Of a stretch of 64,000 bases of DNA, positions 59,153 through 64,000 are shown piece by piece. The notes beneath the pieces were generated by a model. It was not told the origin of the DNA. It made no database searches and was given only the letters and a program-made list of their open reading frames with translations. The translations under genes were made by a program, and so were the position numbers. This stretch comes from UBA5069 sp964560495 (lineage in GTDB: Bacteria > Chloroflexota > Anaerolineae > Caldilineales > Caldilineaceae): contig CAZLMM010000008.1 of the NCBI GenBank assembly GCA_964560495.1, positions 1 through 64,000 on the forward strand. Direction: 5' to 3'. The stretch's first letter is position 1; each line of letters starts with the position of its first letter.

Positions 59153-60471
59153 TCGTCCAATCCGTTTTCTTGATGATTGCCGCGTCCGACGGCGCGGTAG
59201 TGAAAGCCCAGCGCTGCCATGCGTTGGGGATCGTAGATGTTGCGTCCGTCGATGACCACGGGTCTAGCCATCGCCGTCCTGATCCGCTCCAGGTCGAGTT
59301 GCTTGAATTCGTTCCATTCGGTGCAGATGAGCAGCGCGTCTGCACCGAAGGCGGCCTCATAGGGGTCTTCGGCCAGGCGCAGATGAGGATTGACCTGGCT
59401 GGCGTTGCGCATGGCGACCGGGTCATAGCCGGTGATGTAAGCGCCTTCGTTTTGTAACATGCGGACGATTTCCAGGGACGCCGACTCGCGGATGTCATCG
59501 GTGTTGGGCTTGAAGGCCAATCCCAACACGGTGATCTTCTTGCGGTCAAGGCGTCCCAGTTCTTCCCGCAGATTGAGCACGGCCCAGCGGCGCATGTCGC
59601 GATTGATCTCCATGACAGCGCGCAGCAGCGCCGGGTGCGATCCGTGCACCAGGGCCATGTGCTCCAATGCCTTTACGTCTTTGGGGAAGCAAGATCCACC
59701 GTATCCCAAGCCGGCGCTGAGGAAGTGGGGACCGATGCGTTTGTCGAAACCCATGCCCTGGGCGACTTCTTCCACGTCGGCGCCCAGTTTTTCGCAAATG
59801 AGCGCGATCTGGTTGATGAAGCTGATCTTGGTGGCCAGAAAGGCATTGCTGGCGTACTTGATCATCTCTGCCGTGCGCAGGTCGGTCATGACGATGCGCG
59901 TGCGCAGCGGCAAGTGCAGGTGCGCCACCTTTTCGGCTGCGGCGCGGTTGCGGCTGCCGATGACCACGCGATCTGGGTTCATGAAATCGTAGAGCGCAGA
60001 GCCTTCACGTGTGAACTCCGGGCAAGAGACGACGGCGAAGTCGATAGGTTGAGACTGGCTGCGTTTGATGATGTCCGCCACCCAATCGCCGGTGCCCACG
60101 GGCACGGTGCTTTTGTTGATGACGATGACCGGGTGGGTCATGTGTTCGGCAACCGACTCGGCGGCCATCCGCACATATCGAAGATCGGCCTCGCCGTCCA
60201 CGCCGCTTGGCGTGCCGACGCAAATGAAGATGAATTCGGCGTCCGCCAGCGCCTCGCTATAGGTGGTGGTGAAGTGGAGTCGCCCGGCCTGAACATTGCG
60301 CGTGATTATCTCGCCCAGACCAGGCTCATAGATGGGGGGTTTGCCAGCGCGCAACATGGCGATTTTTTCTTCGTTGATGTCGATGCAGGTTACCTTGTTG
60401 CCCATATCTGCAAAGCAGGAGCCGGTGGACAGCCCAACGTAACCAGTTCCAACCACAGTGATGTTCTTCAT
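59149..60471 (-). CDS. ugd: UDP-glucose 6-dehydrogenase
   Basis: A 440-residue NAD-dependent dehydrogenase that makes UDP-glucuronate for surface polysaccharides. The N-terminal GTGYVGLSTG binds NAD. The catalytic Cys lies in GYGGSCFPKDVKAL near residue 258. VLGLAFKPNTDDIRESAS is in the C-terminal domain. GAGGGAAC precedes ATG 60471. The family also includes GDP-mannose dehydrogenase, but the details fit UDP-glucose. The flippase-like membrane protein gene upstream suggests a role in glycolipid or capsule work. Confidence 0.93.
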   Translation of the reverse strand: MKNITVVGTGYVGLSTGSCFADMGNKVTCIDINEEKIAMLRAGKPPIYEPGLGEIITRNVQAGRLHFTTTYSEALADAEFIFICVGTPSGVDGEADLRYVRMAAESVAEHMTHPVIVINKSTVPVGTGDWVADIIKRSQSQPIDFAVVSCPEFTREGSALYDFMNPDRVVIGSRNRAAAEKVAHLHLPLRTRIVMTDLRTAEMIKYASNAFLATKISFINQIALICEKLGADVEEVAQGMGFDKRIGPHFLSAGLGYGGSCFPKDVKALEHMALVHGSHPALLRAVMEINRDMRRWAVLNLREELGRLDRKKITVLGLAFKPNTDDIRESASLEIVRMLQNEGAYITGYDPVAMRNASQVNPHLRLAEDPYEAAFGADALLICTEWNEFKQLDLERIRTAMARPVVIDGRNIYDPQRMAALGFHYRAVGRGNHQENGLDE

Positions 60472-60543
60472 AGTTCCCTCAAATCAATCGATCATTTCAC
60501 ACAGTGACCTGCAACTCATCTCGCACTCGTCGCTACACCCTAT

Positions 60544-61617
60544 TCAGTGGGACGTCATTGGCGACTGATCACGTGTCACCTCATCGGGTGCGGGCGTCAT
60601 TTTTTGTTTGTCCTCGCCCGTCTCCAGGGCAACGCGTTCAGCCGCTCGACTGAAATCGCTCCAACGCAGATGGGCGCGCAGAAAGAAATAGCCGCCGACA
60701 ATCGTCACGGGCACCCAAAGCGCAACATGCAAGGTCAAGATGTAACTGGCGGCGAGGCTCTTGGCGATGCCAAAGGCTTCCAGAATCATGATCCCTGGGG
60801 TATCGAAGGTGCCCACGTAGCCGGGGGCGGAGGGCAGCGTCGTCGCCAGGTTGACCACGCCGTTGATGAGCATCAGCACCAGGAAGCTCACCTGGAAGGG
60901 AAAGGCGTGCATAACGAACCAGTACTTCACAGTCTCAATGAGCCAGATCAAGATGCTGGTGAGGAAGATCATCACTACGTCGTAAGGGTTGCTCAGACTC
61001 TGTAGCCCGGCGATGAAGCGGCTCGCCAGGTCGTCGGTGATGGGACGCAGACGTCGCGGCGCAAGGTAGTCGGCAAACAGGCCATAGAACCAGATAACCC
61101 GTTCTGGGCGAAGCGCCGCCCAGACAAAGAGCAGTGTGGCTGCCAGGAAAAGAACTGTGGCGATGATCACCAGGTTGCGCAGACTATCGGGTATGGGGGC
61201 AAAAGGCAGGGCCAGAAAGACGAAGAGCAGCATAGTCAGGCCGTCAAAGATGCGTTCGATGAAAACCGTCGCTAGGCTGGAGCTGATGGCGACGCCTTCT
61301 GTGGCGCGCAGCAGGACGGAGCGTATCACCTCGCCGGCGCGAAAAGGATAGACATTGTTGCCAAAGTAGCCGATGCAGACCAGTGGAAAGAGTCGATAGA
61401 GACGAATCACTTTGAGAGGGCGCAGGGTGTAGTGCCAGCGCCAAGTGCGCACCCAGAGGCCAACAAAATAGATCAACACACCGGGGAGAATCCACCAGTA
61501 GTTGGCAGCTCGCAAAGTTTCGGCGACGTCGGGCAGATGTAGACCCGGCAGCGCCCAATAGATAAACAACGCGCTGATCAGGATGCCGATCAGCAATTGC
61601 CAATATTTTTTGCTCAA
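60544..61617 (-). CDS. UPF0104/LPG-synthase-TM family membrane protein
   Basis: A 357-residue protein with about eight membrane segments, related to the lysylphosphatidylglycerol synthase transmembrane domain (flippase-like; UPF0104). YFGNNVYPFRAGEVIRSVLL and TLPSAPGYVGTFDTPGI are family signatures. It may move a lipid-linked molecule across the membrane; the substrate is unknown. The start is TTG 61617 with GAGG seven bases upstream. A charged C-terminal tail of about 35 residues follows the last helix. Confidence 0.88.
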   Translation of the reverse strand: MSKKYWQLLIGILISALFIYWALPGLHLPDVAETLRAANYWWILPGVLIYFVGLWVRTWRWHYTLRPLKVIRLYRLFPLVCIGYFGNNVYPFRAGEVIRSVLLRATEGVAISSSLATVFIERIFDGLTMLLFVFLALPFAPIPDSLRNLVIIATVLFLAATLLFVWAALRPERVIWFYGLFADYLAPRRLRPITDDLASRFIAGLQSLSNPYDVVMIFLTSILIWLIETVKYWFVMHAFPFQVSFLVLMLINGVVNLATTLPSAPGYVGTFDTPGIMILEAFGIAKSLAASYILTLHVALWVPVTIVGGYFFLRAHLRWSDFSRAAERVALETGEDKQKMTPAPDEVTRDQSPMTSH

Positions 61618-61776
61618 CGTTTCGCCTCATGCGTGGCTGTCTCTTGTCGCCGCGCCATCGGTTCAGCATATCATACGGGCAAATATGCGAGCAAAGAGAC
61701 GGTGGGTAGGTGATCTATATGCTTTGCATCGCTGGCTGTCGCTGCTGATCGCCGCTGACTTTCTGGTCTCGGATAC

Positions 61777-61807
61777 AAAAAGAGGCGACGCCCCGGCGTC
61801 GCCTCTT
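61777..61807 (-). terminator. terminator after the SWIM protein gene
   Basis: Exact 13-bp arms AAGAGGCGACGCC and GGCGTCGCCTCTT with T-run (61782-61777) on the minus strand, 28 bp after the stop. It also separates this gene from the flippase-like gene. Confidence 0.88.
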
Positions 61808-61835
61808 ATGTCACATCCGCGCCAGCGAGAGTGCG

Positions 61836-62093
61836 CTACGGAGTCACCGGCGTTGCCATCAGCGCCGGCTCCACTGATTCACCCAAGATTTCCTCCATGG
61901 CCATCACATGGGAACAGACCTCGCGTAACATGAACTCCTCACAATCGCAGCTCCATCTCCCCCGATTGTACATGACAATGTGATTTGCATTGTCGCCATG
62001 CAATGCAACCTCGAAGCTGTGCACTTTGATGCGTTGGTCGCGCTCCATGGCGTATTGGCGTGCTTTGAGAATTCGGCTTGCTGCTGAATCCAT
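61836..62093 (-). CDS. Small SWIM zinc-finger protein
   Basis: An 85-residue protein. The SWIM motif CxCx8CxH is complete in WSCDCEEFMLREVCSHVMA (Cys-Asp-Cys, then Cys-Ser-His). Such fingers bind DNA or proteins; the role here is unknown. GAAAGG lies 9 nt before ATG 62093. It is a one-domain protein, shorter than most SWIM proteins. The 346-bp space upstream holds a promoter, a small ORF and a hairpin. Confidence 0.78.
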   Translation of the reverse strand: MDSAASRILKARQYAMERDQRIKVHSFEVALHGDNANHIVMYNRGRWSCDCEEFMLREVCSHVMAMEEILGESVEPALMATPVTP

Positions 62094-62159
62094 TGTGTCT
62101 TGCCTTTCTCTTGGATTATCGAGCCTGATCAAGTTAAAGCTAGAAGGGCCCCACAAACA

Positions 62160-62194
62160 ACAACACCCAGGCGCACACTGCACCCAGGTGTTGT
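62160..62194 (-). terminator. hairpin between the small ORF and the SWIM gene
   Basis: ACAACACC (62160-62167) pairs with GGTGTTGT (62187-62194), with inner CCAGG/CCTGG-like pairs, followed by TTGTTTG on the minus strand. It could end or attenuate the transcript starting at about 62324. Confidence 0.5.
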
Positions 62195-62322
62195 CAAACT
62201 GACAATCTCGCGTGAAATAATGTTGGCGTCTTGATCTGCACCGTCTGACCTTTCCACCCTCTTTGGCGTCGCATTGAGGCAACGTCGGGAACAAAGAACG
62301 TATGCGCAGTTGTCTCTCTCAC
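62194..62322 (-). CDS. Possible leaderless small protein (42 codons)
   Basis: A GTG at 62322 lies ten bases after a TATACT and could be translated almost without leader. It reads RETTAHTFFVPDV and RGWKGQTVQIKTPTLFHARL, a basic peptide with no known family. Its TGA overlaps a terminator-like hairpin. It may equally be noncoding leader of the SWIM gene. Confidence 0.3.
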   Translation of the reverse strand: MRETTAHTFFVPDVASMRRQRGWKGQTVQIKTPTLFHARLSV

Positions 62323-62331
62323 ACGATGAAC

Positions 62332-62360
62332 AGTATACCGCCGACGCACCTGGTTGTCAA
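62332..62360 (-). promoter_or_regulatory. strong promoter upstream of the small ORF and SWIM gene
   Basis: TTGACA (62360-62355) and TATACT (62337-62332) with exactly 17 bp spacing on the minus strand, the same near-consensus design as the purH and cysO promoters. Confidence 0.85.
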
Positions 62361-62439
62361 CCTGCGCGCAAACGCTATGATTGGGCGACTTGCTGACGAA
62401 CACCAAACGCAAAGAACGCAGGGCGCGCTTGTACGCTGT

Positions 62440-63771
62440 TCAGCGGCTCTGTTGAATCCGGAAACCAGACGGATAGGCGTCGGCCTCGTATGCGATCGGC
62501 ATCGCTGGCGGCGCGTCATTCTGCCCCATCTCTGCCTGGGCCACGCGCAGCCGTTCGCCGATTTCCTGGTTGTTGGCGCCGGGAAACAAGCCAAGGGCTG
62601 ATTGCAGCGCCGTAATAAGAGTCGCTTCAGTATGGAGCAAGGCCTGTTCTAAGGAGGTAGGCTGGGCGTCGGCCAGCGCCATGCTGACTGTCGCCATGTG
62701 AGTATTCAAGCGATCCAGTTCGCTGACCAGGCCGGCGCTATCGCTTTCCCATGCAGGGACGATGGATAGGCCAAAGGCCTTTTGGGCTACCTGCAATTTC
62801 AGAATCGTCCAGTTGCGCTGTTCCAGCAGAATTGAAAGCTGTTGTTGCAGTGAGATAGGCGAATCCAATAGCGTGCGATAGAAGACGGAGCGAACCTGAT
62901 CTTCTTTGAGCAGGGCGTTGGCCAGAGCAACCTGTTCCGGTTCCACATCCACGCCGCTGGTGAGCACATAGCGGTCAGCCAGATTGCGCGCGGCTTGGCG
63001 ACGCGTTGCTACTGCCTCTTCCACTGCTGCGTCATAGGGCGGCGGCGCGACGAGAAGAGGGATGGAATTGGGCGCCAGCGCGCCGTTGGCCTGGATGAAT
63101 GGGTTACGCAAGAAGTCATCCACTTGGGCGCTCAATTGTGGCGTGTTCAGCTTCTCAACTACGGGCTTGAGTTGCGTCAGGAGTTGGCTGCGTTGGGCAG
63201 GTAAGAGATCGGGCGATTGGGTGATGGCGCGCAGTGCCTGTGCGGCGGCGGATCGCGCGGCTGGCAGGTCGTCGTTGTCAAGAAAGCCCTCGGCGCTTTG
63301 GCTCAGCACCTGGCTGCGCTCCAGCGAACGCAGCGCTGGATCGAGCACGCCCAGGTTCAGAACTTGTTTGTACGCCAAGGCGGCAGCGGCAGGTTCATTT
63401 TCGCCGAGCCGCTGGGCAAGCTGACGCCACAAACTCACCCGATTTGACCCATTGGCTTCGGTGTTGTACAACAAGAGAGCTGCTGCGGTTGGAAGCTCTC
63501 CAGCCTGCGTGGCCTGCATCACCAGATGTGTGGGCGAGTCGCCGGCCAGCTGGCGCACGGCTAATCCCACTGCAACATGCTCAGGGTCAAGCAACGCAAA
63601 GGGGCTGCTGTTGAGCAGCGGTCCAGGTGGTTGGGAAACTGTCCAAAGGGTGACCAAAGCCGCGACGCCAATGACCAGACAGATGAAGAAGCCCAGAATC
63701 AAGATGAGGTCAAGCCAGCGCCGCTTCGGGCGTGGGGTGTGAACTGGGTGCAGCGAATAATCCATTGTCAT
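62440..63771 (-). CDS. Membrane-anchored helical-repeat-like protein, unknown function
   Basis: A 443-residue protein. After a short basic cytoplasmic tail there is one membrane helix (about 22-45). The remainder is almost all helix, with Ala/Leu/Gln-rich blocks such as AAAALAYKQVLNLGVLDPALRS and LPAARSAAAQALRAI reminiscent of TPR-type repeats. There is no signal cleavage site. ATG 63771 lies just after TATACT on the minus strand and has no ribosome site, so a near-leaderless transcript is possible. No family is recognised; the region to 64000 shows only a TATGAT-like -10 on the plus strand. Confidence 0.6.
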   Translation of the reverse strand: MTMDYSLHPVHTPRPKRRWLDLILILGFFICLVIGVAALVTLWTVSQPPGPLLNSSPFALLDPEHVAVGLAVRQLAGDSPTHLVMQATQAGELPTAAALLLYNTEANGSNRVSLWRQLAQRLGENEPAAAALAYKQVLNLGVLDPALRSLERSQVLSQSAEGFLDNDDLPAARSAAAQALRAITQSPDLLPAQRSQLLTQLKPVVEKLNTPQLSAQVDDFLRNPFIQANGALAPNSIPLLVAPPPYDAAVEEAVATRRQAARNLADRYVLTSGVDVEPEQVALANALLKEDQVRSVFYRTLLDSPISLQQQLSILLEQRNWTILKLQVAQKAFGLSIVPAWESDSAGLVSELDRLNTHMATVSMALADAQPTSLEQALLHTEATLITALQSALGLFPGANNQEIGERLRVAQAEMGQNDAPPAMPIAYEADAYPSGFRIQQSR

Positions 63772-64000
63772 AGTTGCGAGTATAGCACGACGAGCGGCGT
63801 CAGACGAATCAGTAGAGTTGATCAGGCCAATCATTGACCAATCGTGGGCGAATCGTCCGGCGAAGATCCGTTCACCTGACAAGAATGATTTTGAGGGGAT
63901 TTTTCCCTATGCTATGATAGCTTATTGCCTGTGAGCGTTTGGCGTTGGAGAAGGCACAGTAATCATTGCGCTTGCGCCATACATCGAGAGCACGCCTGGC

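Noticed and set aside
62221..62280. T-box-like AGAGGGTGGAAAGGT upstream of the SWIM gene
   Set aside because: The ACC part and the stem I elements are missing, and the gene is not a tRNA ligase or amino-acid gene.

Overview
The window looks like a chromosome segment of a Chloroflexota bacterium (Caldilineae/Anaerolineae-like). This is an inference. It rests on moderately high GC, near-consensus TTGACA/TATACT promoters, many lipoproteins with Thr/Pro/Ala-rich linkers, an actinobacterial-type CysO cysteine route and many small dispersed palindromes. I found no rRNA, tRNA, CRISPR, phage or transposase gene; nearly everything is ordinary core and accessory metabolism.

Layout. 0.2-6.7 kb: nucleoside/sugar ABC ATPase, a zinc/manganese-binding lipoprotein under a 37-bp Fur/Zur-type palindrome, a DUF423 protein, a YqeC-MocA fusion (selenium/molybdenum hydroxylase maturation), a MIP channel and an anchored lectin-fold-like protein. 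6.9-14.1 kb: a 2-hydroxyacid unit, with glcF, a fused glcD-glcE and a TRAP transporter whose binding-protein gene faces the permeases. 14.4-18.9 kb: a cysteine-synthesis cluster, with Mec+-like JAMM protease, CysO sulfur carrier, rhodanese-E1 activator, CysM, DUF4395 and an anchored thioredoxin. CysO is preceded by a strong promoter and a 320-nt structured leader ending in an intrinsic terminator. 18.9-19.5 kb: a RelE/Phd toxin-antitoxin pair. 19.7-23.8 kb: BtpA-like, M29-like and FGGY-kinase operon, plus a YjjX-type NTPase.

23.9-35.5 kb: a duplicated-domain lipoprotein, a thiolase, an AlbA_2/Schlafen-type regulator with an M1 peptidase (a pair bracketed by mirror-arranged palindromic repeats), an OmpR/HAMP two-component system, a secreted-protein gene broken by an in-frame TAA, a GAF-PAS kinase and cytidine deaminase. 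35.8-40.1 kb: extracytoplasmic redox and protease genes. A two-domain DsbA-like lipoprotein is coupled to a second DsbA-like gene whose first active-site Cys codon is TGA. The frame stays open and homologous afterwards and a SECIS-like hairpin follows, so a selenoprotein (Sec-Gly-Ala-Cys) is the best reading and the main discovery here. An HtrA protease follows.

40.2-64 kb: a UMF1-type transporter, glyA, a cysteine-less thioredoxin-fold protein overlapping a SCO1 lipoprotein, ThpR next to a caspase-like protease, trmD-rplS-rnhB, an M23 peptidase, purH under a ZTP riboswitch, dus, an active/inactive M16 pair with ugd, a flippase-like membrane protein, a SWIM zinc-finger protein, a possible leaderless 42-codon ORF and an anchored helical-repeat-like protein.
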